Shown: positions 36,823-46,986, numbered from the stretch's first letter. The stretch is DNA of 64,000 bases from Burkholderiales bacterium (GCA_016177875.1 JACOUL010000029.1:89055-153054), one strand, 5' to 3'. Numbers and translations are program-made. The notes: generated by a model from the letters alone, not told the origin.

Positions 36823-37604
36823 AGCATATTCCGCGCAAGCGCTTTGGCCAAAATTTTCTGACCGATCAGCAGGTCTTGTTCGACATCATCCGCGCCATCG
36901 ACCCTAAGTCGGATGACGCAATGGTGGAAATCGGCCCCGGCTTGGGCGCGATGACGCAATTGCTGCTGCAGTCGCTGAAGCAATTGCATGTGGTCGAGCT
37001 CGATCGCGATTTGGTCGCGCGCCTCAAAAATAATTTTTCGCCGGCTAAGCTCATTATTCACGAAGGCGATGCGCTGCAATTCGATTTCACTTCCATTCCG
37101 GTAGCCGATGGGAAAAAGCTGCGCGTCGTCGGCAACCTGCCGTACAACATTTCCAGTCCGCTGTTGTTTCATTTAGCGCAGATGGCGCCGCAGGTGGAAG
37201 ACCAGCATTTCATGCTGCAAAAGGAAGTGGTGGAACGCATGGTGGCTGAGCCGGGAAGCAAGACCTATGGGCGTTTGTCGGTCATGCTGCAATGGCGCTA
37301 TTACATGGAATTGCTGTTCGTCGTGCCCCCCACCGCTTTCGATCCGCCGCCGCAAGTGGATTCGGCGATCGTGCGCATGATTCCCTTATCGCAACCGCTG
37401 GCATGCGACGCGGAAAAATTGGGCCAGGTAGTGACGAAAGCATTTTCGCAGCGACGTAAAGTCATTCGCAATTGCCTGGCGGGGATGTTTACTGAACAGG
37501 ATTTGATCGATGCCGGCATCGATCCGCAAGCACGGCCGGAAGCAGTGCCGGTCGAGCAATTCGTGGCGCTCGCGAATAAATTATCTAAGCCGGCTGATCG
37601 TTAA
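36819..37604 (+). CDS. rsmA: 16S rRNA dimethyladenosine transferase
   Basis: This is a 261-residue enzyme that dimethylates two adjacent adenines near the 3' end of 16S rRNA. The ATG at 36819 overlaps the pdxA stop (ATGA) and gives the family N-terminus [24 protein letters not shown] is the SAM motif and [17 protein letters not shown] is the catalytic NLPY motif. The gene end overlaps the convergent Sel1 gene end by 4 bp (TTAA). Confidence 0.97.
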   Translation: MKHIPRKRFGQNFLTDQQVLFDIIRAIDPKSDDAMVEIGPGLGAMTQLLLQSLKQLHVVELDRDLVARLKNNFSPAKLIIHEGDALQFDFTSIPVADGKKLRVVGNLPYNISSPLLFHLAQMAPQVEDQHFMLQKEVVERMVAEPGSKTYGRLSVMLQWRYYMELLFVVPPTAFDPPPQVDSAIVRMIPLSQPLACDAEKLGQVVTKAFSQRRKVIRNCLAGMFTEQDLIDAGIDPQARPEAVPVEQFVALANKLSKPADR

Positions 37605-39025
37605 AATTTGAAGCGTTTGTAGGTTGCTTCGGCATTGGCGCGCTGCTCTTCGGTCAGCACTTTTGTATATTTGTCGCGTCCGGAATAGCCCATTTGGTTA
37701 TTGCGTTTATCAACCGAAAAGAACCAGCAGAAATAAGCAAGTTCTTCGTACTTCGGCGCCTCACCGCCGTTGGCGTACAACAGGCCGAGGCTGTGCTTGG
37801 CTTCCGCATTGCCGCGCCCGGCGGCTTTGCAATACCAGTATGCCGCTTCCTTTTCGTTCGATACGATGCCCAAGCCCTTTTCATAATTGACGCCCAGGTT
37901 GTACTGGGCGGCAGCATTGCCGCGATGAGAGGCTTTGAGATACCAATACGTGGCTTGCTTGTCGTCCTTGGGCACGCCCACGCCGGTCGCGTACATGACG
38001 CCTAAATTGTATTGGGCGCTGTCGTAGCCATGGTAGGCGGCCTTGGTGTACCAATGCGCGGCTTGCTTGTCATCCTTGGCTACGCCGCGGCCGTCGCTGT
38101 ACATCATGGCTAAGTTGTACTCAGCTTTGACTTCACCCGCTGTCGCGGCTTTGCGATACCAGTGTGCGGCTTGCTCTTCATCTTTAGGCATGCCGACGCC
38201 TTCTTCATACATCGACCCGAGACTGAATTGCGCGGGCGCGTAATCTTTTTCCGCCAGTTTTTTGAGTCCTTCGATGGCGGTCGCGTAGTCCGCGCGTTTG
38301 TACGCTTCTGTGGCTTTGTACAGCTGAAGACTGCAAGTGCCGATATCCCAGCTGTAGTATGGATCAGCGTCATAACACCAAGGGCGGTTCGGTTGCGCAA
38401 AGACTTTGCCGGTCGCACAGGGTCCTTCGAATCCCGGAACGGTAAGACATCCTTCGGAATATTCTTGACTCCATCCGCCGCGGCTGGTGCCCACGTCCGT
38501 GCCGTCATCGAAGGGATTGTCTTCGTTATGAATATTAACCGGAAGCGGACGTCCCGTGAAGCCGACCGGCGCTTGACGCACGTTGGTACGCGGATGCCGT
38601 GAAGAACCCGAACTGCCGCTTGGTGCTGCGCTGGCGAGAATTTGCGTCGCATTGCCTCCTGGTGTCGAAAGGATGGACGATATCGATGCATCTGTACTTG
38701 GTTCCGCAGAAAGTTGCGCTTCGGATGAAGCGGGCGCCGGCGTGCTCGCCTTGCGCGGCGCGGGAGTCGGCTTGGTGCGCGGCACGGGGGCAGGGGCGGG
38801 CCGATCAACCGGTTCAATTTTGGGCGGCGGTGGTTCCGGCAATTCGATGATGCGGGCATCGATTGGCAGCATGCGTGCGGGCGTATCCGGCCGCTTAGTC
38901 ACGAAAATAGACAAGCCCCAAAAAGCAAGAACCCAGGTCGCGACAGCAAGCGGTCCAGTCCAATGCAGTCTTTGCCAAGGCGTCTCGTAGCGGAGTGCGC
39001 GTCTTCCGCTCATCAACGCCGCCAA
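37601..39025 (-). CDS. TonB-like/Sel1-repeat membrane protein, copy B
   Basis: This is a 474-residue protein with a mixed layout: a short basic cytoplasmic N-terminus, one membrane helix (about 24-42), then [16 protein letters not shown] and a Pro/Ala-rich spacer (about 52-140) like that of TonB. A small cysteine-containing segment follows (C193, C203, C217, C231), then five Sel1 repeats of about 36 residues (about 265-444). The repeats follow the pattern AQxxLGxMYxxGxGVxKDxxQAxxWYxKA. The classical TonB C-terminal domain is absent, as is the SxxxH motif of the TonB helix. It closes a minus-strand unit starting with ExbB and ExbD homologues and is a paralogue of the gene at 39804. Sel1 repeats usually bind proteins. 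Function unknown. Confidence 0.85.
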   Translation of the reverse strand: MAALMSGRRALRYETPWQRLHWTGPLAVATWVLAFWGLSIFVTKRPDTPARMLPIDARIIELPEPPPPKIEPVDRPAPAPVPRTKPTPAPRKASTPAPASSEAQLSAEPSTDASISSILSTPGGNATQILASAAPSGSSGSSRHPRTNVRQAPVGFTGRPLPVNIHNEDNPFDDGTDVGTSRGGWSQEYSEGCLTVPGFEGPCATGKVFAQPNRPWCYDADPYYSWDIGTCSLQLYKATEAYKRADYATAIEGLKKLAEKDYAPAQFSLGSMYEEGVGMPKDEEQAAHWYRKAATAGEVKAEYNLAMMYSDGRGVAKDDKQAAHWYTKAAYHGYDSAQYNLGVMYATGVGVPKDDKQATYWYLKASHRGNAAAQYNLGVNYEKGLGIVSNEKEAAYWYCKAAGRGNAEAKHSLGLLYANGGEAPKYEELAYFCWFFSVDKRNNQMGYSGRDKYTKVLTEEQRANAEATYKRFKF

Positions 39026-39059
39026 TTCATTGGATCAAGTCGCAACGGCGTTGTAGTTT

Positions 39060-39761
39060 TTAGCATAAAGAGTCAATATTCATCGTGCATATCGGTTGCT
39101 TCTGGGCTTTTTTCAGGTAGTCATTCACGAGATCGACGATGTCTTGACGGTCGAGTCTTTTCGCGTAATCGGCGGCATTTTTGCCCTCTTCATTTGTCAG
39201 GGTTACGTCTGCTCCGCGATCGAGTAGGAGCTGAACCATCAAATCAAAGCCTTCGTATGCGGCGATCATGAGCGGCGTCGTTAAATTAGGCGAGCGTGCA
39301 TTGATGTCGGCACCCTTATCCAATAAGATTTGAACGATGTCGTTTTTGCCGCCGGCCGCAGCGTAGTGCAATGCGGTCCAATTCGGCCGGTTGATGGCGG
39401 CGCCTTTTTTCAGCAGAATATCAACAGCCGTTTGATTACCTTTGTACGCAGCCATCATCAATGCGTTGTTGCCATTGTTCGCGGTTGCTTCCAAGTCGAT
39501 GTTGGGAGCATTGACCAACACATCAAATGCTCTCATTGAGCCTTCTCGCAGGGCCACGATCAGGCCGGTATCCCCGCGATATTGTTCTGCTACATTGGGC
39601 TTCATCCCTTGCTGCAAAAAGAGACTAATTTCATTTGGATTATCCATGGCGACCGCTTTGAAAAAATCTTCAATGTTGTCGCCTCTAGCGATTGAGGGAA
39701 AGCCGACCAACGCCCATATCAGCACAAAGACGCGGTAAAAATTGTATAGATTTTTATCCAT
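39060..39761 (-). CDS. Exported ankyrin-repeat protein
   Basis: This protein is 233 residues from the ATG at 39761; an in-frame GTG lies at 39788. The N-terminus (MDKNLYNFYRVFVLIWALVGFPSIARG) is a signal peptide, so the ankyrin part is probably periplasmic. About five ankyrin repeats are visible, for example NALMMAAYKGNQTAVDILL and TALHYAAAGGKNDIVQILL. It lies between the two TonB-like/Sel1 paralogues on the same strand with short gaps, implying joint expression. Ankyrin repeats bind proteins; the partner is unknown. Confidence 0.87.
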   Translation of the reverse strand: MDKNLYNFYRVFVLIWALVGFPSIARGDNIEDFFKAVAMDNPNEISLFLQQGMKPNVAEQYRGDTGLIVALREGSMRAFDVLVNAPNIDLEATANNGNNALMMAAYKGNQTAVDILLKKGAAINRPNWTALHYAAAGGKNDIVQILLDKGADINARSPNLTTPLMIAAYEGFDLMVQLLLDRGADVTLTNEEGKNAADYAKRLDRQDIVDLVNDYLKKAQKQPICTMNIDSLC

Positions 39762-39803
39762 GAGTGTGGCACCGGCAAATAAATGCACCTTAGATGCGGT
39801 TAA

Positions 39804-41240
39804 CTAAAATCGGAAGCGCTTGTAGGTCGCCTCGGTATAGGCCTGCTGCTCTTCCGTCAGCACTTTCGTATACTTCTCGCGACCCTGGTACCCGAGTTGA
39901 TTATTACGTTTGTCAACCGAAAAGAACCAGCAGAAATAGGCGAGCTCTTCATACTTGGGCACTTCACCGCCGTTGGCGTACAACAGGCCGAGGCTGTGCC
40001 GGGCTTCCGCGAGGCCGCGTCCGGCCGCTTTGCAATACCAATACGCCGCTTCCTTCTCGTCTCTTGCTCGGCCCACACCATTTTCATAGTTTACTGCCAA
40101 GTTGTACTGGGCGTGGGCATTGCCGCGATGAGATGCTTTGAGATACCAGTATGACGCTTCTTTGTCGTTCTTGGGCACGCCTGTGCCTGTGGCGTACATG
40201 ACGCCCAAATTGTACTGTGCGCTGTCGTAGCCATGATAAGAGGCCTTGGTGTACCAATGCGCCGCTTGCTGATCGTCTTTCTTTACCCCTCGGCCGTCGC
40301 TGTACATCATGGCCAGGTTGTACTCTGCCTTGACTTCACCCGCTGTCGCGGCTTTGCGATACCAGTGTGCGGCTTGCTCTTCATCCTTAGGCAAGCCGAT
40401 GCCTTCTTCATACATCGACCCGAGACTAAATTGCGCGGGTGCGTAATCTTTTTCCGCCAGTTTTTTGAGTCCTTCGATGGCGGTCGTGTAGTCTGCGCGC
40501 TTGTACGCCTCGGTCGCTTTATATAGCTGATAGCTGCAAGTGCCGATATCCCATCCATAAATCGGATTGGCGTCGTAGCACCAGGGGCGGCCCGGTTGCG
40601 CAAAAACGCGCCCCGTCGTACATGGTCCCGCATCACCGGGAAGGTTGAGGCAACCCTCGGAATATTCCTGACTCCACCCGCCGGGACTGAGCCCGCCGCC
40701 GGTGCCGTCGTCGATCGGATTGTCTTCGTTATGAATATTAACCGGAAGCGGTCGTCCTGTAACGCCGACCGGCGCTTCACGCACATTGGTGCGCGGATGC
40801 CGTGCTGAGCCCGATCCGCTGCTCGGCGCTGCGCCGGCGACAACTTGCGGGGCGGCGCTCCCTTGCGTCGGCAGTGCGGACGACGTCGATGCGTCTACGG
40901 CAGGTTCCGTGGAGGGTTGCATATCGGATGAAGCGAGCGCCGGCGTGCTCGCCTTGCGCGGCGCGGGAGTCGGCTTGGTGCTCGGCACGGGGGAAGGGGC
41001 GGGCCGATCAACCGGTTCAATTTTGGGCGGCGGTGGTTCCGGCAATTCGATGATGCGGGCATCGACCGGCAGTACGCGTTCAGGCGCGGTCGGCCGCTGC
41101 TCAATCAAAATAGACAAGCCCCAAAAAACAAGAAACCAGGCGGTAACGGCAAGAGGTCCGGTCCACGGTAGCCGCTGCCAAGGCGTCTCGTACCGCATGA
41201 CGCCCGGCCCGCCCATCAAGGCTACTGCCTCACTGGGCAT
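39804..41240 (-). CDS. TonB-like/Sel1-repeat membrane protein, copy A
   Basis: This is a 478-residue paralogue of the protein at 37601-39025 with the same order: membrane helix (about 28-46), [16 protein letters not shown], Pro/Ala/Ser-rich spacer, cysteine-containing segment and five Sel1 repeats ending KVLTEEQQAYTEATYKRFRF. The two genes share long nearly identical DNA stretches in the spacer-coding and repeat-coding parts, but differ in the outer spacer. The start overlaps the exbD-like stop by 11 bp. The close coupling suggests it is the ExbBD partner. That is inferred from context and layout. Confidence 0.85.
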   Translation of the reverse strand: MPSEAVALMGGPGVMRYETPWQRLPWTGPLAVTAWFLVFWGLSILIEQRPTAPERVLPVDARIIELPEPPPPKIEPVDRPAPSPVPSTKPTPAPRKASTPALASSDMQPSTEPAVDASTSSALPTQGSAAPQVVAGAAPSSGSGSARHPRTNVREAPVGVTGRPLPVNIHNEDNPIDDGTGGGLSPGGWSQEYSEGCLNLPGDAGPCTTGRVFAQPGRPWCYDANPIYGWDIGTCSYQLYKATEAYKRADYTTAIEGLKKLAEKDYAPAQFSLGSMYEEGIGLPKDEEQAAHWYRKAATAGEVKAEYNLAMMYSDGRGVKKDDQQAAHWYTKASYHGYDSAQYNLGVMYATGTGVPKNDKEASYWYLKASHRGNAHAQYNLAVNYENGVGRARDEKEAAYWYCKAAGRGLAEARHSLGLLYANGGEVPKYEELAYFCWFFSVDKRNNQLGYQGREKYTKVLTEEQQAYTEATYKRFRF

Positions 41241-41634
41241 GCTTTACGGCAATCAGAAAATGTTGGGCACCCGCGGTGCGCGCGGCCAGCATGGCCTGCA
41301 CTACCACGCCTTGAGTGGCAGCGTGGTCGGCGGCGACAATGATGTCCGCATCCGGGGTTTGCAACATCGGCTTCAGCGTCGACGCCAGATTGGCCAGCGT
41401 GACAGGGGTTTCATTGATCAGGATCTGATTGTCGCGCGTGACGGTCAGGGTCACCGGTTTTTTGGCGCTCATCGCAGCGGCTTGCCCTTGCGGCAGATTC
41501 ACCGCCAGCGAACGTAGATTTTGCATGGCGAGTGACGCCAGCATGAATGTCGCAAGCAAAAAAAAGATCACGTCGATCATCGGGATGATCTCGATGCGTC
41601 CGCGTTTATGGGCACGCAGCCGGCGTACTTTCAC
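41230..41634 (-). CDS. ExbD/TolR family biopolymer transport protein
   Basis: This 134-residue protein has one N-terminal membrane helix carrying IPMIDVIFFLLATFM. D21 corresponds to the proton-relay aspartate of ExbD/TolR. A periplasmic domain of the usual size follows. It overlaps the ExbB homologue by 4 bp and the Sel1 gene by 11 bp, so the three are translationally linked. It probably forms the stator-like proton channel with the neighbouring ExbB homologue. Confidence 0.93.
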   Translation of the reverse strand: MKVRRLRAHKRGRIEIIPMIDVIFFLLATFMLASLAMQNLRSLAVNLPQGQAAAMSAKKPVTLTVTRDNQILINETPVTLANLASTLKPMLQTPDADIIVAADHAATQGVVVQAMLAARTAGAQHFLIAVKHAQ

Positions 41635-42308
41635 GCGAGTCTCCGTGCGTCCGCTACCGCGCGCTCGGTTGAACCCGCCGGTGTTTCTTGGTCAAGCCGG
41701 ATATGGTCGATCAAGCGAGTGCCGAGCCGTTCCATTTCATCGACGGTATTGGATTGGCGCGCCGAGAAGAAATTGAAGGCAAACAGGGCTGCGATGGCGA
41801 TCACCAAGCCAAGCGCGGTCGCGATCAAGGCCTGTGCCACGCCGCCGGTGATGCCGGTCGGATCGACCAAACCTGAGCCGCCGATCAGTTTGAACGAATC
41901 CATCATGCCGTCGATCGTGCCTAATAGGCCGAGCAGCGGCGCGGCCGTCACGATGGTCTCCAGCACCCACAGTCCGCGGCCGAGCGACTGTTGGATGAGA
42001 TGCGCTTCGTCGCCGGCGCGCGATTCGACCCACCAGGCCGGTTTGGTTCGATTGGCCAGGATTACGTTAAAAAATCGCGCAAAGTAATTTTTTCCCCCCA
42101 GTGTTTTCGATTGACGCTCCAAATCGGCCCAAGAGAAATCATAAGTCTCGACCAAATCGAGAATGGCCGCCGGCAGGCGCACATAGCGTAAATGGACGTA
42201 TGCCTTATCGATTGATATGAGCAGCGCCAGCAAAGCCAGCAGCAAAAGGGGGTAGACCAACGCGCCCCCGTACTTCAAGGAATCCAAAGCAGTTTGAAGG
42301 TTGTGCAT
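41631..42308 (-). CDS. MotA/TolQ/ExbB family proton channel
   Basis: This 225-residue protein has three membrane helices (about 18-34, 120-140 and 160-182). The family region TAAPLLGLLGTIDGMMDSF and GVAQALIATALGLVIAIAALFAFN are clear. It is the first gene of the minus-strand unit ExbB-ExbD-Sel1-ankyrin-Sel1. It would supply proton-driven force to a TonB-like partner, and the following Sel1 protein is the best candidate (inference). Confidence 0.93.
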   Translation of the reverse strand: MHNLQTALDSLKYGGALVYPLLLLALLALLISIDKAYVHLRYVRLPAAILDLVETYDFSWADLERQSKTLGGKNYFARFFNVILANRTKPAWWVESRAGDEAHLIQQSLGRGLWVLETIVTAAPLLGLLGTIDGMMDSFKLIGGSGLVDPTGITGGVAQALIATALGLVIAIAALFAFNFFSARQSNTVDEMERLGTRLIDHIRLDQETPAGSTERAVADARRLA

Positions 42309-42447
42309 GTTTGATTAGCTTATTGTTAATGGCATAAGCAAAGTATCAACAATCGAAGCGAGGACGCAAGCGCTTGTGGCGAATATGTGATGAAGCGACA
42401 ACAAATGGGGACGAATTGTCGACCCTGTGATCAAGAGGGATTAATTA

Positions 42448-42864
42448 TTAAGTCGTCGCAAATTCGCGCGCGTAGCGGTCGCCGCCGTCCTCGATCAATT
42501 CGATTTTGTAGCCATCGGGATCTTGCACGAAGGCGATCACCGACGTGCCGCCTTTCACCGGACCCGGCTCGCGCGTGACCTTGCCTCCTTGCGCCTTGAT
42601 CGCATCGCATACTGCGTAGACATTATTGACCCCAATCGCAATATGGCCATAGGCAGTGCCGATATCGTATTGGTCCACGCCATAGTTATAAGTCAGTTCC
42701 AATTCCGCATGTCCCGGGTTGCTGCCATAACCCAGAAATGCAAGTGTGTATTTTTGTTCGGGCCGGTCCGTGGTGCGCAGCAGTTTCATGCCGAGCACCT
42801 TGGAGTAAAAATCGATAGAACGCTGTAAGTCGCCAACCCGCAGCATGGTGTGGAGGATGCGCAT
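42448..42864 (-). CDS. gloA: Lactoylglutathione lyase (glyoxalase I)
   Basis: This protein is 138 residues from the ATG at 42864 with AGGAAA upstream; the longer in-frame extension is not family-like. It begins [19 protein letters not shown], with metal-ligand His5, and contains [18 protein letters not shown] and [14 protein letters not shown] with the further metal ligands. It converts the methylglyoxal-glutathione adduct to S-lactoylglutathione. Confidence 0.96.
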   Translation of the reverse strand: MRILHTMLRVGDLQRSIDFYSKVLGMKLLRTTDRPEQKYTLAFLGYGSNPGHAELELTYNYGVDQYDIGTAYGHIAIGVNNVYAVCDAIKAQGGKVTREPGPVKGGTSVIAFVQDPDGYKIELIEDGGDRYAREFATT

Positions 42865-43012
42865 GAGGTTTCCTAAAGTTGAAATGTCATTCATTTTATG
42901 CCAACTTTTTCCTAGCCAAACAGCGAGGAAAGATTGGAGTGACAATGCGCGGAAATTTGCTAGACTTGCAGGTAGGCAATAAAAACAACAATAAACAAAT
43001 GGTGAGGAGCGT

Positions 43013-44707
43013 ATGGAGACAGTCGCATCCAGCGTTACGTATCTGCCGTGTCATACAAGTGAGGCGGGAATCGACGTGCGGGCTCAACAGGCAGTCGATT
43101 TGGATGAATTATTGTCCATCGTCGCGGAACATGTATTCGACTGCCCCGACGTGAATGGTGGAGCGATTCATTTATTCAAAAGCACGGAAGATGCCTTAAT
43201 TACTTCCCATATCGTTCTTCCTGAAGAATTTCGCGCCATTCAACATTCCTATCAAGGATTTCGGTATCCCTTGTCCCGTGCCGACATCAATGTGAGTGCC
43301 TTTGAAACAGCGCAGCATGTGATCGTGACGGAGGACAATGTCGGTCAATTCGGCGAAGCCACTCGATTGCGCTTTGAGCGCATGAAAATGCGCAGCCTTT
43401 TGGCTGCGCCGCTTAAAGTTTTTCGCAATGACGGCAGCCACGACACCATCGGCGTCATTTCGATGTTTAGCCAGAATGCGCTTTTGAACGCGTCACTCGC
43501 GCGGCAAATCGAAGCGCTGGCCGCGCCTTATGTGCCCTTGATCCAGGTGCACTGGCGCTTGCATATGGCGATTGGACGCAGCGCAGAAGTGGAAGCGATG
43601 CATGCGCGCTTGCGCCAATTCATCGCCGGCATTACGGAAATGAATAGCCGTACCGCCCTAAAAGAGGTCTTCGGATTAATCGGTCACGAATTCATTGAAC
43701 GATTCGGCTTTGATTTGATTAATCTGTTTTTGCTCGAAGATAATCAACTGACCACCATGCATTTCGCATTGAGCGACCCATATGCTCATCTGGCGCCGAC
43801 ATTGCAAGCATTTACGACACTCAATCGCTATAGCTTGGATCTGCAGGATGGCCAGACGCCGCTGGTATTCAGAAACAATAAGCTATTGCAAGTGCATGAC
43901 GCCTTGAAGATATTGCACCTGCCGATGTCGGATAAAGACCGTAGCGGCTTGGCCGTGCTGGAAACGCCGCGTACGTTTTTGCTGGTGCCGATTCGATATC
44001 GTGACGAAGCGATCGGCGTACTTTGGCTGGTTACGCTAGGCGAACCATTGAGCTTGTCGGAAACGGATCTTATGCTCATAGAGCTCCTCGCTTCGTTTAT
44101 CAGCACCGCGATTCGCAATGCACAAGCGCATGGCCGAGTCGAACAGCAAAAGCGAGAGATTGAATTGCTCAACCACGAATTGAACGGCAAGGTAACTTTG
44201 CTCGATCAGATTGCGCGCCGAGACAGTCTCACCGGCTTGAACAATTTCGGCAATTTCGAAGAAGAGCTGCGAAGAAGGATTAGCGAGTGCAGCCGCACGC
44301 AAGCTCCCGCCGCGCTTTCGGTGATCTTGCTCGATGTGGATCAATTTAAGCAATTCAACGATACCTATGGCCATCCGGCCGGTAATCAAGTGTTGCAGGA
44401 AGTGGCGACGCGCATTTTGAAGTGTTCGCGCGAAATGGATTTTGTGGCGCGGTACGGCGGCGAGGAATTCGCGGTACTGCTTCCCCAGTGCGATTTGGAA
44501 AGTGCGTCAGCTACGGCAGAGCGTATTCGCCATGCCATCGCCGATCAGAGTTTTATTATCGATGGCCGGGAGCATCGAATCAGTTTGAGCGGCGGCTGCG
44601 CTCAGCTGTGCGCTCACGAAAATTCACGCGAGTTCGTCTGCCGGGCGGATAAGGCGCTGTATGCGGCCAAGCATAATGGGCGCAATCGGATCGAGCGATC
44701 CGAATAA
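43013..44707 (+). CDS. GAF-domain diguanylate cyclase
   Basis: This 564-residue cytoplasmic sensor has two GAF-like regions (about 20-185 and about 205-375), then a short coiled coil ([16 protein letters not shown]). A C-terminal GGDEF domain carries [29 protein letters not shown] and the active-site [10 protein letters not shown], so cyclase activity is likely intact. No RxxD product-inhibition site is seen at the usual place. It has a GAGGAG ribosome site and stands alone. The signal sensed by the GAF regions is unknown. Confidence 0.92.
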   Translation: METVASSVTYLPCHTSEAGIDVRAQQAVDLDELLSIVAEHVFDCPDVNGGAIHLFKSTEDALITSHIVLPEEFRAIQHSYQGFRYPLSRADINVSAFETAQHVIVTEDNVGQFGEATRLRFERMKMRSLLAAPLKVFRNDGSHDTIGVISMFSQNALLNASLARQIEALAAPYVPLIQVHWRLHMAIGRSAEVEAMHARLRQFIAGITEMNSRTALKEVFGLIGHEFIERFGFDLINLFLLEDNQLTTMHFALSDPYAHLAPTLQAFTTLNRYSLDLQDGQTPLVFRNNKLLQVHDALKILHLPMSDKDRSGLAVLETPRTFLLVPIRYRDEAIGVLWLVTLGEPLSLSETDLMLIELLASFISTAIRNAQAHGRVEQQKREIELLNHELNGKVTLLDQIARRDSLTGLNNFGNFEEELRRRISECSRTQAPAALSVILLDVDQFKQFNDTYGHPAGNQVLQEVATRILKCSREMDFVARYGGEEFAVLLPQCDLESASATAERIRHAIADQSFIIDGREHRISLSGGCAQLCAHENSREFVCRADKALYAAKHNGRNRIERSE

Positions 44708-44714
44708 GAACGGT

Positions 44715-45620
44715 TTAAAAGATCGGTAGCGTTTCCGGTGCTTGCTCGCGCAAGGCTTTTTTGGCCGTTTCGAATTCAGGAAAGATGGATTGCACCGTCG
44801 CCCAGAAGCGCGGACTGTGATTCATTTCGCGCAGGTGCGCCAGTTCATGGGCGATCACGTAATCGATCAGCGGCAAGGCAAAATGAACCAGTCGCCAGTT
44901 CAATCGAATTTTGCCGTCGGCCGTGCATGAGCCCCACTGCGTCGTGGCGGACGACAACGCAAACGAATGGTAGCGCACGCCCAGCTTTTCCGCATAGAGC
45001 GGCAGACGTTCCGCGAAGAGGCGCTTGGCTTCGGCTTGCAACCAGCCTTGCACGCGGTCTTTCAATTGTTGTTCGCCCGCTTCCTGCGGCAGACTCACAT
45101 GCAGTTCACGGCCGTTGTCATCGAACGCAATGCCGATCGCTTGGGCATTCGAAATGCGTAGGATGATATCGTCGCCCAAGTAAGGCATCGCGGCGCCGTC
45201 GCGCCATTGCATTTGCGGCTGCAACCGTCGCGCCGAGCGCTCACGCCGCTCATTCAACTTCGTGAAGATCCAGCGCTGTTTTTCACGGATGGCGCTTTCG
45301 ATTTCCGCGATCGTGACCCAACGTGGCGCAGTCAGGCGCAAACCATCGTCGCCGATCAAAAAACCGATCGAGCGGCGCTTGGAGCGCATCAGGGTGTAGT
45401 CGAGGAAGTGGTTGCCGATGTGGATGCGGCGTTTGCCGGATTGCGGCGGAAGTTGCGCATCGACCGCAGCATTGGGCAATCCTTGTTGCACGCCTGCGCT
45501 CGGCAGCAAGGCGGGCGCCGGATAATCGACGCTTGCATGCGTAATCGGATCGGGAGAAAAAAAATCGAGCTGCAGCGCAAGCTGGTTGGGGTCGGGCGAG
45601 CTTTTGCGAAGGAGCTTCAA
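44715..45620 (-). CDS. M48-like zinc metalloprotease (YgjP/DUF45 family)
   Basis: This is a 301-residue protein. The C-terminal half has the zinc motif HELAHLREMNHS (HExxH with a downstream histidine), preceded by TQWGSCTADGKIRLNW, which is typical of the YgjP/SprT-like WLM peptidase group. The N-terminal 80 residues are poorly conserved. Substrate unknown. It follows plsC by one base on the same strand as the last gene of the long conserved block. Confidence 0.9.
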   Translation of the reverse strand: MKLLRKSSPDPNQLALQLDFFSPDPITHASVDYPAPALLPSAGVQQGLPNAAVDAQLPPQSGKRRIHIGNHFLDYTLMRSKRRSIGFLIGDDGLRLTAPRWVTIAEIESAIREKQRWIFTKLNERRERSARRLQPQMQWRDGAAMPYLGDDIILRISNAQAIGIAFDDNGRELHVSLPQEAGEQQLKDRVQGWLQAEAKRLFAERLPLYAEKLGVRYHSFALSSATTQWGSCTADGKIRLNWRLVHFALPLIDYVIAHELAHLREMNHSPRFWATVQSIFPEFETAKKALREQAPETLPIF

Positions 45621-45621
45621 G

Positions 45622-46383
45622 TTAGGCGGCAGTTTTAAGCTTGGATTTATCTGAGTATACCTGCGGAGAAATCACCCGCATTTCGGATTCTATCCAATTT
45701 TCAACTTTTTGCATCACTTCATTTGCCGACAAGCCATCCGGCAAAATCGGTTTGCCGATCGAAACTGTGATTAATCCCGGCTTCTTGACGAAGGAATTCT
45801 TGGCCCAGCATTCGCCGGAATTCATCGCAATAGGCACCACCGGCACCTTGGCTTCGACTGCCAGCAATGCGCCGCCGCCCTTATAACGGCCTTGTTCGCC
45901 CACCGCGATGCGCGTCCCTTCCGGGAACATAATGACCGATAGACCGGAAGCCAAACGGTTCTTGCCGTGCTCAAGAATTTGCGCCAAGGCGCCGACGCGC
46001 TTCTTGCGATCGATGGGTATCATGCGCAGCAATGCGATACCCCAGCCGAAGAAAGGAATGTAGGTAATTTCTTTTTTGAAGACATACACCAGCGGCCGCG
46101 GCATGTGGCAGAGATAGAAAATGGTTTCCCATGCCGATTGATGCTTCGACAAAAACACTGCGGAGCCGGCCGGCAGATTCTCTAGGCCGCGCACTTCATA
46201 GCGTATGCCGCACACGACTTTTGCCGCCCAGATCACGAATGCATTCCAGCGTCCGGTCCAGTAATAGCGCTGCTTGTACGGCAGCGGCGCGAAGAGGAAG
46301 CACAAGGGTGCCCATACGACGGTGGCAAGCGTTATGAGCAGCATGAACACCAGCGAGCGCAATACAAGGATGAGTTGCGACAT
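45622..46383 (-). CDS. plsC: 1-acyl-sn-glycerol-3-phosphate acyltransferase
   Basis: This protein is 253 residues from the ATG at 46383 (AAGG six bases upstream). An N-terminal membrane helix is followed by the acyltransferase motifs: SKHQSAWET (the HX4D motif here ends in Glu, a variant seen in this subgroup) and the later MFPEGTRIAVGE. It makes phosphatidic acid for membrane lipids. It lies 7 bp after gmhB on the same strand. Confidence 0.92.
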   Translation of the reverse strand: MSQLILVLRSLVFMLLITLATVVWAPLCFLFAPLPYKQRYYWTGRWNAFVIWAAKVVCGIRYEVRGLENLPAGSAVFLSKHQSAWETIFYLCHMPRPLVYVFKKEITYIPFFGWGIALLRMIPIDRKKRVGALAQILEHGKNRLASGLSVIMFPEGTRIAVGEQGRYKGGGALLAVEAKVPVVPIAMNSGECWAKNSFVKKPGLITVSIGKPILPDGLSANEVMQKVENWIESEMRVISPQVYSDKSKLKTAA

Positions 46384-46390
46384 GATTGCC

Positions 46391-46981
46391 TTATACGGGA
46401 GAGTCAAGGCTTACGGAGGCAGGGTCTACCCGCTCCGCAAGTAAATGATCGACGACGTTAGCGAGATTCGGGAATACCAATGTGCCTGGTGGCAGGCCGC
46501 CCTTGTCGCGCGTTTTTTCACCTTTTCCGGTCAACACCAGGTAAGGCACGCAACCCACCACGAACCCTGCCTGCAGATCGCGCAGAGAGTCGCCCACGGT
46601 GGGGATGCCTTTCAAATTGACGTTGTAGCGCTCGGCAATTTCGCGCAGCATGCCGGGCTTGGGTTTGCGGCAATCGCAATTGTCGTCGGCAGCATGCGGG
46701 CAAAAAAATACGGCGTCGATTTCCGCGCCAACCTGCCTGGCAAGGTGATGCATTTTTTGATGAATTTCGTTCAGCGTCACGATATTGAAGTAGCCGCGCG
46801 CCACGCCCGACTGGTTGGTGCAGACCACCACCCGATAGCCGGCCTGGTTCAGCCGGGCGACGGCTTCCAGCGAACCGGGTAAGGGTTTCCACTCATCGGG
46901 CGATTTGATGAATGCGTCGGAGTCATAATTGATGACGCCGTCGCGATCCAGAATGATGAGCTTGGCGGGAGGAGAGATCAC
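46391..46981 (-). CDS. gmhB: D-glycero-beta-D-manno-heptose 1,7-bisphosphate 7-phosphatase
   Basis: This 196-residue HAD phosphatase contains LDRDGVINYDS (catalytic aspartates), VVVCTNQSGVARG and a zinc-binding cysteine/histidine loop FFCPHAADDNCDCRKP. The latter is diagnostic of GmhB/histidinol-phosphatase types. It works in LPS inner-core heptose synthesis. It lies 5 bp after glyS. Confidence 0.95.
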   Translation of the reverse strand: MISPPAKLIILDRDGVINYDSDAFIKSPDEWKPLPGSLEAVARLNQAGYRVVVCTNQSGVARGYFNIVTLNEIHQKMHHLARQVGAEIDAVFFCPHAADDNCDCRKPKPGMLREIAERYNVNLKGIPTVGDSLRDLQAGFVVGCVPYLVLTGKGEKTRDKGGLPPGTLVFPNLANVVDHLLAERVDPASVSLDSPV

Positions 46982-46986
46982 AGAAA

